NCBI GenBank assembly: GCA_016191205.1
Contig: JACPPB010000019.1
Span: 1 to 34,558 of the forward strand
Source of the DNA: Gammaproteobacteria bacterium
GTDB taxonomy: Bacteria; Pseudomonadota; Gammaproteobacteria; Pseudomonadales; Porticoccaceae
Direction: 5' to 3'
Length of the DNA: 34,558 nt
Of this stretch, positions 24,434 through 33,440 are shown in pieces. Positions within the stretch are counted from its first letter, which is position 1. Each line of letters begins with the position of its first letter. A model generated the notes under the pieces. That model saw only the letters and a list, made by a program, of their open reading frames with translations, was not told the DNA's origin and made no database searches. Made by a program: the position numbers and the translations under genes.

Positions 24434-25446
24434 CCGTTACCCTGCCCACAGCACGCGCCAACAGCGCGTTGCGCCTGCCGAATGCGTCGTTCTCGATGTC
24501 GGCATCATGCCCATCGACCAGCGCGCATTCGCGGACGCGATCCAGCTGGTGGCGGAAGGACTGGCAAGCGAACTCGCCCGGGATCGCAACGCCATCTGTT
24601 ATCGCGTCAACCTTGCCAGAGGTGATGGTTCGTCAGCGCCCGCGATCGTGAAGGTTCCCCGCCTGGGACAACAGCGGACCAACCCTGAAACACGATCATC
24701 TCTACATCATGGACACACGCGGCCTGATGCACTACGACCTGAAGCCCGCGAATATTCTGGTCGCGGGCACGGACGTGGGTTTCGTCGACTTCGAGTTTGC
24801 CAGGTTCCGCAGCCACAGCAGTGCCTATGCCCCGGAGACCGCTGCCTTCTGCGCGGACTTCAATGTGTCCATGAACGCCTTTTTTCCCGCGCGTTCAAAC
24901 GTCGCGAATTTTGAATTTCGCGCACTTCACCACTATCTGGACCACAGCCTCGACCACCGCGACGTCGGGCCGGTGCTGGCGGAGCATCCGCTCTTCGACT
25001 GGTTGTGCTGCAAATCCGGTTATCACCGGAAAATGGCGGCTTTTCTGGCGGATTTGCGCGAAACGTCCCTCGCGGACATCGCTGTCACCAGCGGCATTCC
25101 GACCGCCCAGGCCCATACACGGTTGGGCGCGGCGGTCGAACAGGAGACCCTGCTCGCGGGCCTGTTTGCGCAACCCGATGAAACAGTGGTCCGGGCGGAG
25201 CGACTGCTGATGGCATACCGTTGCGCCGTTTTCGAGCACCACACAACCGACGCCGAACCGTTGCGGCGCACACTACAGGCGTTGATCCGCATCCTCAGCA
25301 AGCGGGCTGAACCAGGCTTCCACGCCTACGGACAGGCAATCGTCAGGGTGCTGGAACTCGTCAAGCGCAGCGTCGCGGTATCGCCGGATCGGGACCGGCT
25401 GCCGCCAAACCCGAGCTGCGCGCACGGCGACCGCGTCGCAGGTTGA
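24426..25446 (+). pseudogene. Protein-kinase-like gene, broken (central deletion plus frame change)
   Basis: The start is coupled to the nucleotidyltransferase stop. The first frame gives an N-terminal lobe with NAICYRVNLARGDGSSAPAI and the ATP-binding Lys in IVKVPRL (codon at 24651), then runs into unlike sequence. The catalytic loop MHYDLKPANILV (His codon at 24730) and VGFVDFEFARF (DFE in place of DFG) are in a different frame that stays open to 25446 and carries a helical C-terminal lobe of about 190 residues. Lys to His is only 26 codons; in kinases it is usually about 90. So about 65 residues are missing and the frame shifts, with the join near 24660-24700. The intact gene would be a eukaryotic-like or small-molecule kinase serving the cassette. 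Confidence 0.75.
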
Positions 25447-25494
25447 CAGCGCGGACACCCCGGGCGCATCGTCCGGGCCATCGAGCACCGCCCG

Positions 25495-26346
25495 TTACTT
25501 GAAACTACCCAGCAGGCTCTTGATCGACGCCGGCAGGTCGCCGGGGATCATCACCAGCTTGCTGTTCTGCGATGTGGCCATCTGCTGCAGCGCGGTGACG
25601 TAGCGTTCGCCCAGCAGATAAAGCACCGGCAGTTCCTTGTCGCCCACCGCCTCATTGACCAGCCGCAGCGCCGACTTGGTACCCTCGGCCAGTACCACCG
25701 TGGCTTCGGCGTCGCGGCGCGAGGCTTCGAGCCGCCCTTCCGCTTCCAGGATCGCGGCGTGCTTCTGGCCATCGGCGCGGGTCACGGTGGCACGGCGATG
25801 ACGCTCGGCTGAAGCCTGCGCCTCCATCGCCTGCTGCATGGTATCGGAGGGTTTGATGTCCTGGATCTCGACGTTTTTCAGCGTGATGCCCCAGTCGGCG
25901 ATGTCGTCGGAAATGCCGGCCTTGAGCTTGGCCTTGATCTGATCCCGGGACGACAGCGCATCGTCGAGCGCCATCTCGCCGATGATGGCGCGCAGCGAGG
26001 TCTGCACCAGATTGCGGATGGCGATCTCGTAATCCTCCACTCCGTAGACCGCCTTTTCCGGCGAGAGAATATTGATGTAGGCGACGGCATTGGCAATGAT
26101 CACGGCGTTGTCGCGGGTGATGACTTCCTGCGAGGGAATGTCGAGCACGATGTCCTTGGTGGTCACCTTGTAGGCCACCGTGTCGATGTAGGGAATGATG
26201 AATTGCAGGCCGGGTGAGAGCGTACTGTTGTATTTGCCGAGCCGCTGCACCACCCATTTGCTGCCCTGGGGCACCTGCCGCACACCCTTGAAGAAGGTGA
26301 CGGCGATGCCGACCAGCAGGGCACCCATGATCCAGATACTTTCCAT
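25495..26346 (-). CDS. qmcA: SPFH/stomatin-family membrane protein (QmcA-like)
   Basis: A 283-residue SPFH (stomatin/prohibitin) protein anchored by one N-terminal helix (IMGALLVGIAVTFF). The SPFH domain follows with RQVPQGSKWVVQRLGKYNST, then LSPGLQFIIPYIDTVAYKV and LDIPSQEVITRDNAVIIANA; the C-terminal helical part has AQASAERHRRATVTRADGQK and EGRLEASRRDAEATVVLAEG, a coiled-coil oligomerisation region. Such proteins form membrane ring scaffolds that organise microdomains and restrain proteases. It lies 73 bases downstream of nfeD, its usual partner. Length is slightly shorter than E. coli QmcA (305). Confidence 0.92.
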   Translation of the reverse strand: MESIWIMGALLVGIAVTFFKGVRQVPQGSKWVVQRLGKYNSTLSPGLQFIIPYIDTVAYKVTTKDIVLDIPSQEVITRDNAVIIANAVAYINILSPEKAVYGVEDYEIAIRNLVQTSLRAIIGEMALDDALSSRDQIKAKLKAGISDDIADWGITLKNVEIQDIKPSDTMQQAMEAQASAERHRRATVTRADGQKHAAILEAEGRLEASRRDAEATVVLAEGTKSALRLVNEAVGDKELPVLYLLGERYVTALQQMATSQNSKLVMIPGDLPASIKSLLGSFK

Positions 26347-26419
26347 GACGAGACTCCTTTTGAAGCAGTGGAAATTTCAGCAGTGGAAAACGTTGCCTGC
26401 GGGCCAGCCGCCGTTGCGC

Positions 26420-26875
26420 TCAGCGCGCCCTGGCAACGATCAGGGTATTCCCGGAAAACTCCCGGATCACGATGCGATCCCCGAGCGCGACCGGTTCCTC
26501 GCAGATGAACTCCCATTCGTCGCTACCCAGCACCGGCACGCTGAACCGCGCGATACCGCGACCGCCATCCACGGGCACCTTGATCACCTGTCCGGATTCG
26601 CCGATCAGCGCCTCGCGGGCGACGCCGGCCGTCGTTTTGTCGATCATGCGCGGCTTGACATACCGAAACCAGACAATGGCCATCGCGCTCGAGGCGAGCA
26701 ACCAGACCAGCAACTGTCCAGCAAAGGGCAGTGCCGGGAACAGCCACTGACACAACCCCACCACCACCGCACCGATGCCGAACCAGAGCACCACGAAGCT
26801 GGCGAGGAAAATCTCCAGCACCATCAGGGCAACGCCAAATACCAGCCAGTGCCAGTAGAGCATCTGCGACAACAT
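26420..26875 (-). CDS. NfeD-like membrane protein
   Basis: A 151-residue NfeD-family protein, the usual partner of stomatin-like SPFH proteins. It has N-terminal hydrophobic helices (WLVFGVALMVLEIFLASFVV, then ALPFAGQLLVWLLASSAMAI), a linker with YVKPRMIDKT, and a C-terminal OB-fold (about 85-150) with ALIGESGQVIKVPVDGGRGI and GDRIVIREFSGNTLIVAR. This is the short form without the ClpP-like protease domain. The start at 26875 is placed just before the first helix; 48 further in-frame codons upstream lack membrane or family features. The 197-base gap before it, after the Fic gene, shows nothing I can assign. Confidence 0.9.
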   Translation of the reverse strand: MLSQMLYWHWLVFGVALMVLEIFLASFVVLWFGIGAVVVGLCQWLFPALPFAGQLLVWLLASSAMAIVWFRYVKPRMIDKTTAGVAREALIGESGQVIKVPVDGGRGIARFSVPVLGSDEWEFICEEPVALGDRIVIREFSGNTLIVARAR

Positions 26876-27072
26876 AAACGGGTCTCTGACGTCAGGGCGC
26901 CTAATCCAACGGGGAAAGTGTTCCGGCGCATCCAGCGTCCAAGTGTGGCACATCGCGCGGCCACAATCATAGACGGTGACGTCGTTCGACGTGCTGCCGC
27001 CGGTCTTCGTGGTCCTCATGGGCGGAATCGGCGCCCCCTTTCGGAATCCCCCGCAGAAACTTCAGCACGCCA

Positions 27073-28521
27073 TCAGGCAGCTTCGCGCAGGGCGGCACAG
27101 AACGCTCGGGTAAACGCCTGCGCCTGGCCAAACACTTGCAGCAGGGGCTCCAGATCGTGGTGCCGATGCACTTCGCCCAGGGCCTGGCTCATCGCACCGC
27201 CCAAACCGGAAGGGAACACGAAGGGAGCCTGCCCCGCGTTTTCCAGTTCCCGGTTCATGAGGAGGCCCGCGAGGCGTCCATTGCCGTCGGAGAAAGCATG
27301 CACCTTGCTGACTGCGTAGAAGACCAGCGCCGCGCGGGTCATGCCCGGTGTGACCCCCGGGTATATGTCGCCGAAAAACTGCCGTACCGTCCCGGGAACA
27401 TGCAGCGGATTTGCCCGGGTTATCTCCAGTGAACCGAGCACCTGATTGCCCTGGATCTTGAACTGACCGGGCAAGCTGTCGCGCTGATCCCGCGTGATGA
27501 GCCCATGCCAGTAGCGCAGATGCAGTTCCGCGGTTATGGGATCGGACAGGTCCGGCGCACCCCTGCGGGAAGCCACGATCGCGGCGGCAACGTTTTGCAC
27601 GGAGGACAGGTTGCTCTCTGGAACCACCGCCGTTCCCGCGCTCGCGACTGCCTGCAACCCCGAGCGGGTGCGCAGATAGTCTTCGAGACGGTCGCCGAGC
27701 ACCAAGCTGAAATGGGCTTCGAGCATCGGCCACTCTGGACCGAGCTCCGGAAATCGGGGCGGCTCCGCGGCAGCATCGGAACCGCCCTGGACGCTGGTGG
27801 CCACCGCGCGGAGCTGGTCCATGCAAGCCTGGTCGGCGGTCAGGAACTCTCCATCGGTTTGGCGCAGCAGTTCATGCAACGGCTCGAGAGCGCCGCTCCC
27901 GACCGCCGCGCCGACGGCTTTTTCCAGCCGCTGATACTCCCGCAGCAGACTGAACGCCGCTGCGGCTTCAGCACGCTCTTGCGGTGGCAATGTCCCCGCC
28001 AACAACGCCTGCAATTGCGTCCGTGCCAGCTCGAAACGGCCCCTGTCGATCTGCAGCGTGGCGAGATTGACGCGTGCAGTGGCGTAATTCGGAGCCAAGT
28101 CGAGCGCCTTTCGATAGCAGGATTCCGCTTCCTCGCTGCTCCTGAGCACACGCAGCAGACAACCGAGCTTGTTGAGCGCCGGCGCGAACGGCTGCAAGGC
28201 AATGGCGCGCCGATACGCCTCAATTGCGGGATCGAGCTGCCCGAGACCGCGCAGCGCATCGGCCCGGGCCAGGTGCGCGGGCGCAAACCCCGGAGCGAGC
28301 TCCAGCGCCCGCTCCAGCACCGGCAGCGCGGCGCCACATTGCTGCTGCTCGACCAGGGCCACGCCCAGATTCACCCAGGCCTCGGGACGCTGCGGCAGCG
28401 CCTGGACCGCGCGCCGGAACCGGTCCGCCGCTTGCTCATAACGGCCGCGCGCAAACAAGCGCTCGCCCTCGGCCATGAGCGATTTCCAGTTGCGGAAGGC
28501 AGGAGGAGCGGAGCGGTCCAT
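27073..28521 (-). CDS. TPR-Fic domain protein (FICD-like AMPylase candidate)
   Basis: A 482-residue protein joining N-terminal tetratricopeptide repeats to a C-terminal Fic domain. At least four TPRs occupy about residues 14-180 (AEGERLFARGRYEQAADRFR, LGVALVEQQQCGAALPVLER, ADALRGLGQLDPAIEAYRRA, KLGCLLRVLRSSEEAESCYR). The Fic core has LPGQFKIQGNQVLGS and the active-site loop HAFSDGNGRLAG (408-419), with catalytic His408 and the GNGR anion loop; the final Arg of HxFx[D/E]GNGRxxR is Gly. Fic enzymes transfer AMP or another phosphate group to target hydroxyls. The TPR-Fic layout recalls animal FICD/HYPE. No signal peptide, so probably cytosolic. It stands alone, without an obvious antitoxin. Confidence 0.85.
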   Translation of the reverse strand: MDRSAPPAFRNWKSLMAEGERLFARGRYEQAADRFRRAVQALPQRPEAWVNLGVALVEQQQCGAALPVLERALELAPGFAPAHLARADALRGLGQLDPAIEAYRRAIALQPFAPALNKLGCLLRVLRSSEEAESCYRKALDLAPNYATARVNLATLQIDRGRFELARTQLQALLAGTLPPQERAEAAAAFSLLREYQRLEKAVGAAVGSGALEPLHELLRQTDGEFLTADQACMDQLRAVATSVQGGSDAAAEPPRFPELGPEWPMLEAHFSLVLGDRLEDYLRTRSGLQAVASAGTAVVPESNLSSVQNVAAAIVASRRGAPDLSDPITAELHLRYWHGLITRDQRDSLPGQFKIQGNQVLGSLEITRANPLHVPGTVRQFFGDIYPGVTPGMTRAALVFYAVSKVHAFSDGNGRLAGLLMNRELENAGQAPFVFPSGLGGAMSQALGEVHRHHDLEPLLQVFGQAQAFTRAFCAALREAA

Positions 28522-28584
28522 TGTTGTTCCAGATGGATGGCTGTTCCGGAAGGATGATTGCTTTCGGACGCTATTCCCGCGCTC

Positions 28585-30333
28585 TCACTCCTGTTTCAAC
28601 GTCATCTGCTGGCGTATTTCGATGCCGCGCTCGGTGACGATGACATCGCTTGTCACCCGATCGATACCCGCCGACAGATTGTTCAACGCCGTCGTTATCG
28701 GAACCATGGCTTTGTCCACGTCGGGACCGGGAATACTATCGGGGTGAGCGGCGGCCTCAGCCTGGCGCGCCGCAGCGCTCAGCGACTGCGTCATGGCCTC
28801 GAGCTTGCGCATCAACAGACTGTAGATGGCGCCGTCGTAGCCGATATGCGTCAGTGGCGGCGGCGCGGCGGGTTCGGCGGTCAGATGCGTGAGCACCGAC
28901 TGCTTCGCATCGGCACCGATCGCGATGCCTATCCCGCCCTCACGCACGGCGATAAATGCCGCACGCGAAGCTGCCGGCAAGGCGCCGCCGGCGAGTGGCC
29001 CGAGGTCGAGCGGCTGCGGCTCGGCGGTGGGGCTCAGATTCAGTCCGGCGAGCTGAGGCACGAAGCCCTGCGCCATGCCGATCAAACCGGCGGGATTGGG
29101 CGAGGCAATCACCAGCGCGGCGGCGACCGCTTCGGGTTTTTCTCCGGCCCACTTCAGGTCGGTGAGCGCAATACGCGCGCCGCTGAACCAGCCGGCAGCC
29201 ATGTAGAGCCCGGCCAGTTGCTGGGCAAAGGCGCCGGAGCCGGTGTTCAGCGCCGCGAACCATTCGCACTGATAGGGCGTGGTGTTGATCGCCGTCGCGC
29301 GCGCCTGGAGAAATTCCGCCAGCTTGTCGAGCTTGGCGCCAAAGCCGAAATCGATGCCTTTGCCATCCCCCGCGCCGCCCAGGCCCGGCACCGGCGCGGC
29401 AATCGGCAGCAGTCCCTGGAGCAGATCCGGGCGCAGCTCGACGATGGAGGTCATCGCCATGGCCTTCGCTTCCAGTTTGTCATAGCCGCCGACGACACGC
29501 GGCACGGCGTCGGCAAAACCGGCCAGTTCGCGGCGACAGGCGGGCGACAGCGTTTTTCCCCGTGCGGCGAGCAGGCTGGCGAAACCGGCATCCCTGCCCT
29601 CCCCGGCCAGCAGGGCACCGGCAAGGCGTTTGTTGTCGAACAGGAAGGTGCCGTGCGGCCCGAAACCGTAGTCGCGGTTGATCTGGGCCAATTCGCCGCT
29701 GTCGAGCAGGCTGTGCGCGGGGCGCTTCAGACCGAGCTGCTCGGCGAGCGGCGGCCCCTTGGCGCCGGCGTCCAGCGTCGCCACCAGATGTTTGTCCAGA
29801 ATGGCGACCACGAGCGCCGGCATCCCGGCACGCAGCTCCACGCGCCAGTACTTGTGGCCATCGAGCTCCGCCACCGGCAACGGGCCACCGCGTTGCTTTT
29901 CGAGATCGGCAATGAAGGCGCGGAAAGCGTCGGGATCGGCCAGTTCGATACGCAGCACCGGCAGCAGGTTGACGCTGTAGACCGCGCCCAGGGCATCGCG
30001 GCGAATGCCCATTTTCTCTATGCCCTCGATGCTCAAGCGGCCTTTGGCCAGCGTCATCATGGCGAGCAGTTTTTCCGCGGCCGCATCCGGATGCGCGGCG
30101 AGCTCCGCGCGCAGGGCCGTCACGCTTTCGCCGAGCGCCGCGTTCAACGGCTTGAGCAGGTCGAACCAGGCTTTGGAAACGGCATCGGGGACTGGCTTGA
30201 GATCGGCGACGACGTAAGCGGTGTCGGCGGGCACAAAGGCGAGCGGCGTGTCTTTGTCCTTGCGGCCACAACCCGTTGTGGCCAACGCTGCGGCCAGCGT
30301 CAGCGACAACAGAATGCTTCGGGTGATCGGCAT
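28585..30333 (-). CDS. Large lipoprotein of unknown function
   Basis: A 582-residue lipoprotein. The N-terminus MPITRSILLSLTLAAALATT ends in the lipobox TGC, so Cys21 is the acylated residue; Gly-Arg after it does not favour inner-membrane retention. The mature part starts PLAFVPADTAYVVADLKPVP and is a long Ala/Leu-rich protein without a recognised catalytic motif; it resembles DUF3352-type surface proteins in its opening. A CRREL and a QCEW cysteine are possible disulfide partners. The ATG at 30333 follows AAGGAA. It is read 63 bases before the TPR-Fic gene on the same strand, which may indicate co-transcription. I do not assign a role. Confidence 0.7.
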   Translation of the reverse strand: MPITRSILLSLTLAAALATTGCGRKDKDTPLAFVPADTAYVVADLKPVPDAVSKAWFDLLKPLNAALGESVTALRAELAAHPDAAAEKLLAMMTLAKGRLSIEGIEKMGIRRDALGAVYSVNLLPVLRIELADPDAFRAFIADLEKQRGGPLPVAELDGHKYWRVELRAGMPALVVAILDKHLVATLDAGAKGPPLAEQLGLKRPAHSLLDSGELAQINRDYGFGPHGTFLFDNKRLAGALLAGEGRDAGFASLLAARGKTLSPACRRELAGFADAVPRVVGGYDKLEAKAMAMTSIVELRPDLLQGLLPIAAPVPGLGGAGDGKGIDFGFGAKLDKLAEFLQARATAINTTPYQCEWFAALNTGSGAFAQQLAGLYMAAGWFSGARIALTDLKWAGEKPEAVAAALVIASPNPAGLIGMAQGFVPQLAGLNLSPTAEPQPLDLGPLAGGALPAASRAAFIAVREGGIGIAIGADAKQSVLTHLTAEPAAPPPLTHIGYDGAIYSLLMRKLEAMTQSLSAAARQAEAAAHPDSIPGPDVDKAMVPITTALNNLSAGIDRVTSDVIVTERGIEIRQQMTLKQE

Positions 30334-30509
30334 GATGCGGTTCCTTGTGTTCGACGGTACGTCCAGGTATCGCGCGGGCAAAACGCCGCCTTGCGCGACG
30401 TCCACCGACATCCGCCCTGACGCGGGCGTCGATGGCGGGGAATCCTATCATCGTCCGGGGAAGCGGACTGCGATCCCGAGCCAAAAATGCACGGCGCGGG
30501 ACCGACCCG

Positions 30510-31526
30510 CTACAGAAATTTCGGCAGCACCTGCTCGGTCAGCAGCATGAAGGAGGTGTGACTCACCGGCGCACACAGCAAATAATCGAGTCCAATGTCG
30601 TCTTGCAATGCGCGAATTTGGTCGGCCACCTGCGCTGGCGTGCCGTGGATCATCACCTCGCGAACATAGCGCTCCACCGCTGCGGCATCCCCAGTGGCGG
30701 CATCGTCCGATTGCGACAACAGGCCCGCGCTGATCGCCTTGCCGGCATTGTCCTTGTTGGCATAGGCGCTCACCGTCCAGGCGGCGCCCTGTTCGGCAAC
30801 CCGCCGGGCTTCGACCTCGGTCTCCGCCACCGCAATCAGGCGTGCCATGGGCAGATCGCGTCCCGCGAAAGCATGCCCGTGACGCGCCAGCTCGCTGCGG
30901 TAGAGCTCACGCTTGAGGCCGAGATCAGCCAAGCTGCAATGGGGATCGAGCATGATGGAATAGCTGCGACTCGCAGCCCACTCGATGGCCGGCGGCGACG
31001 AGGCCGCCACCCACACCGGCGGATGCGGCTGCTGGTGTGGCTTGGGCAACACTTCCACATCCTTGAACTGCCAGTGCGGGCCGGACCAGTTCAGGCGCGC
31101 GTCACGCCAGGCGGCGACCACGATGTCCACCGCCTCGCGAAAGCGCTCCTGGCTTTCCTCCGCCGGCACCCCGAAGGCACGGAATTCGCCGGGATCGAAG
31201 CCGCGCCCCGCGCCCCAGTTGACGCGGCCGCCGCTCAGCACGTCGAGCAGCGCAACCTCCTCGGCCAAGCGCAGCGGGTGATAGAGCGCGGCCAGGGACA
31301 CGCCGGTGCCGATACGCAGATTGCGGGTACGGTCCGCCACGTGCATGGCCATGAGGTGGACCGAAGGACAGACGCTGTAGGTAGTGAAGTGGTGCTCGGC
31401 GAGCCAGACGCAGTCGTAGCCGCTGCGGTCCATGATGTCGATGCGTTCGAGGGCGCGCTGATACACGGTGGCGAGCGGAACGCGCCGGCCCGGCCAACTG
31501 AAGAATTGCAGGACACCGAATTTCAT
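30510..31526 (-). CDS. LLM-class flavin-dependent oxidoreductase
   Basis: A 338-residue luciferase-like monooxygenase of the FMN- or F420-dependent TIM-barrel family. Family signatures include MKFGVLQFFSWPGRRVPLAT, YDCVWLAEHHFTTYSVCPSV (AEHHF at the active site), RIGTGVSLAALYHPLRLAEE, LDVLSGGRVNWGAGRGFDPG and PVWVAASSPPAIEWA. It needs reduced flavin from a partner reductase; substrate unknown. The start at 31526 begins directly at the first barrel strand; the open frame above it is Arg-rich and unlike the family. It lies 58 bases downstream of purK on the same strand. Confidence 0.92.
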   Translation of the reverse strand: MKFGVLQFFSWPGRRVPLATVYQRALERIDIMDRSGYDCVWLAEHHFTTYSVCPSVHLMAMHVADRTRNLRIGTGVSLAALYHPLRLAEEVALLDVLSGGRVNWGAGRGFDPGEFRAFGVPAEESQERFREAVDIVVAAWRDARLNWSGPHWQFKDVEVLPKPHQQPHPPVWVAASSPPAIEWAASRSYSIMLDPHCSLADLGLKRELYRSELARHGHAFAGRDLPMARLIAVAETEVEARRVAEQGAAWTVSAYANKDNAGKAISAGLLSQSDDAATGDAAAVERYVREVMIHGTPAQVADQIRALQDDIGLDYLLCAPVSHTSFMLLTEQVLPKFL

Positions 31527-31584
31527 CGCTCGAAAACCCCCACGGCCTGGTCCGCGTGAATGACGCCACCGGATGCCACCGTGG

Positions 31585-32652
31585 TCACAACGCCAGCAAC
31601 TCCGGCGGCAACGCCGGTCCCTGCTCGGGACACGCCAGGGTGACATGGCCCACCTTGCGCCCGGGTCGCGGCTCCTTGCCGTAATCGTGCAGGTGCGCGC
31701 CGGGGATGGCGAGTACCCGGGCCGCAGCGGGGACGGCGCCGATCAGGTTCAGCATGGCATGGGGGCCGCGCGCGCGGGTGCTGCCGAGCGGCAAGCCGAG
31801 CACGGCGCGCAGGTGGTTTTCGAACTGGCTGGTCTCGGCGCCCTCGATGGTCCAGTGACCGGAATTGTGCACGCGGGGCGCGAATTCATTGGCGAGCAGC
31901 TGATTGCCCACCTGAAAGAATTCCACCGCGAGCACGCCGACATAGTCGAGCGCGTCCAGCAGCCGGCGGGTCTGCGCCTCGGCGACCGCCTGCATGGCGT
32001 CGCCGGAGCGGCATACGGTGGTGTGGAGCATCCCGTCGCGATGGGTGTTTTCGGACAGGGGATAACAGGCGACGGCGCCATCACGGGCGCGGACGGCGAT
32101 CAGCGACACCTCGCGGTCGAACGGCACCAGCTTTTCCAGCAGCGCGAGCTGCTCGCCCAGGGCGCGGCCCGCGGCTTCGACATCGGCGGGTGTGCGCAGC
32201 AGCCACTGGCCCTTGCCGTCGTAGCCCTGGCTGCGGGTTTTCAGTACCGCCGGCAGCCCGAGTTCGGCCACCGCGCGCCGCAGGTCGGCGGCCCCGGCGA
32301 CGGCAACGAAGTCCGCGGTGGCCATGCCCAGTTCGTGGAACAGGGCCTTTTCGTGGAGGCGGTCCTGCGCCATGCTCAGGGCACGCGCGCCCGGATACAC
32401 CGGCACCCGACCCGCCAGAAATTCGAGGCTGCGCGCCGGGACATTCTCGAAATCGAAAGTGACCACGTCGGCCCGCTCGGCAAGCTGGAGCAGGGAGCGC
32501 TCGCAATCGTAGGGCGCGGTGATGAGTTCCCCCAACGGCCCGGCGCAGGCATCGGGCGCCGGATCGAGAAACACAAAGCGGTGCGCCCAGGGATGTCCGG
32601 CCATGGCCAGCATGCGCGCCAACTGGCCGCCGCCGATGACGCCGACGATCAC
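31585..32652 (-). CDS. purK: N5-carboxyaminoimidazole ribonucleotide synthase
   Basis: A 355-residue ATP-grasp enzyme that carboxylates AIR at N5 using ATP and bicarbonate in purine synthesis. N-terminal [34 protein letters not shown], the ATP-grasp core [20 protein letters not shown] and [16 protein letters not shown], and the metal site [27 protein letters not shown] (about 255-280) are all present. Length matches E. coli PurK (355). Its ATG overlaps the purE stop (ATGA), so the two are co-translated, as is usual. Confidence 0.97.
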   Translation of the reverse strand: MIVGVIGGGQLARMLAMAGHPWAHRFVFLDPAPDACAGPLGELITAPYDCERSLLQLAERADVVTFDFENVPARSLEFLAGRVPVYPGARALSMAQDRLHEKALFHELGMATADFVAVAGAADLRRAVAELGLPAVLKTRSQGYDGKGQWLLRTPADVEAAGRALGEQLALLEKLVPFDREVSLIAVRARDGAVACYPLSENTHRDGMLHTTVCRSGDAMQAVAEAQTRRLLDALDYVGVLAVEFFQVGNQLLANEFAPRVHNSGHWTIEGAETSQFENHLRAVLGLPLGSTRARGPHAMLNLIGAVPAAARVLAIPGAHLHDYGKEPRPGRKVGHVTLACPEQGPALPPELLAL

Positions 32653-33143
32653 GGCTGGACGACTCGCGGGTCCGGACTCGCCAGCACGCGCGCGGTCTGC
32701 GCGGCGCGATACGCGGCCAATACCTTGCGGATGCGGGGATATTTATTGGCCAGTATGGCGGCCGCCAGCAGCGCGGCGTTGATCGCGCCGGCGCGGCCGA
32801 TGGCCAGCGTGGCGACGGGGATGCCGGCGGGCATCTGCACGATGGAAAGCAGGGAATCCACGCCGTTCAGCACCCGCGACTGTACCGGCACGCCAAGCAC
32901 CGGCAGCGCGGTCTTGGCGGCGGCCATGCCCGGCAGATGGGCGGCACCGCCGGCGCCGGCGATGATCACCTCGAGCCCGCGCTCCTGCGCCACCGCGGCG
33001 TATTCAAACAGCCGGTCGGGTGTGCGGTGCGCCGAAATGACTTCCACCTCGTGGGGAACACCCAGCTCTTCCAGGGTCGCGGCGGTGTGACCGAGGGTCT
33101 CCCAGTCCGACTGGGATCCCATGATCACGCCGACCAGCGGCAT
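32649..33143 (-). CDS. purE: N5-carboxyaminoimidazole ribonucleotide mutase
   Basis: A 164-residue enzyme that moves the carboxylate of N5-CAIR to C4, the step after PurK. Class I PurE motifs: [54 protein letters not shown] and [20 protein letters not shown], with [14 protein letters not shown]. The stop overlaps the purK start by four bases. The ATG at 33143 is chosen because the core begins right after it; an in-frame ATG at 33182 would add 13 basic residues, and neither has a strong ribosome-binding site. Confidence 0.95.
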   Translation of the reverse strand: MPLVGVIMGSQSDWETLGHTAATLEELGVPHEVEVISAHRTPDRLFEYAAVAQERGLEVIIAGAGGAAHLPGMAAAKTALPVLGVPVQSRVLNGVDSLLSIVQMPAGIPVATLAIGRAGAINAALLAAAILANKYPRIRKVLAAYRAAQTARVLASPDPRVVQP

Positions 33144-33307
33144 CGCTTTCGTGCGGGGGACAGTCCTGCGCGGAGATGCCATCAGTAGCTTCTCGCGGTG
33201 GCAAACAACGGTACGGCATTCAGCGCGATCAATTCGGGGTGCATGGAATTTTCCGTCGGAGGCGGGGAAGCGAGCGAACCGATGACTGGTGGGGAGCTCC
33301 GGGCGGG

Positions 33308-33336
33308 ATTCTACCGCGCTCCGCGGATCAAGTCAG
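33308..33336 (-). promoter_or_regulatory. Putative purE-purK promoter
   Basis: On minus, CTGACT (33336-33331) and TAGAAT (33313-33308) are separated by 17 bases; the -10 matches in 5 of 6 positions and the -35 in 4. Transcription would start near 33301. Nothing else is recognised in the 33183-33440 gap; no PUR-box operator could be assigned. Confidence 0.5.
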
Positions 33337-33440
33337 CGCAGAACCCCGGACGAGGGTCCCCGGAGCCCCGGGGCAGCAAGCCCCTCCGTGGCACCCGACC
33401 CGCGACCGGCCAGGCAACGGCGGACCGGGCCAGGCCGCGC

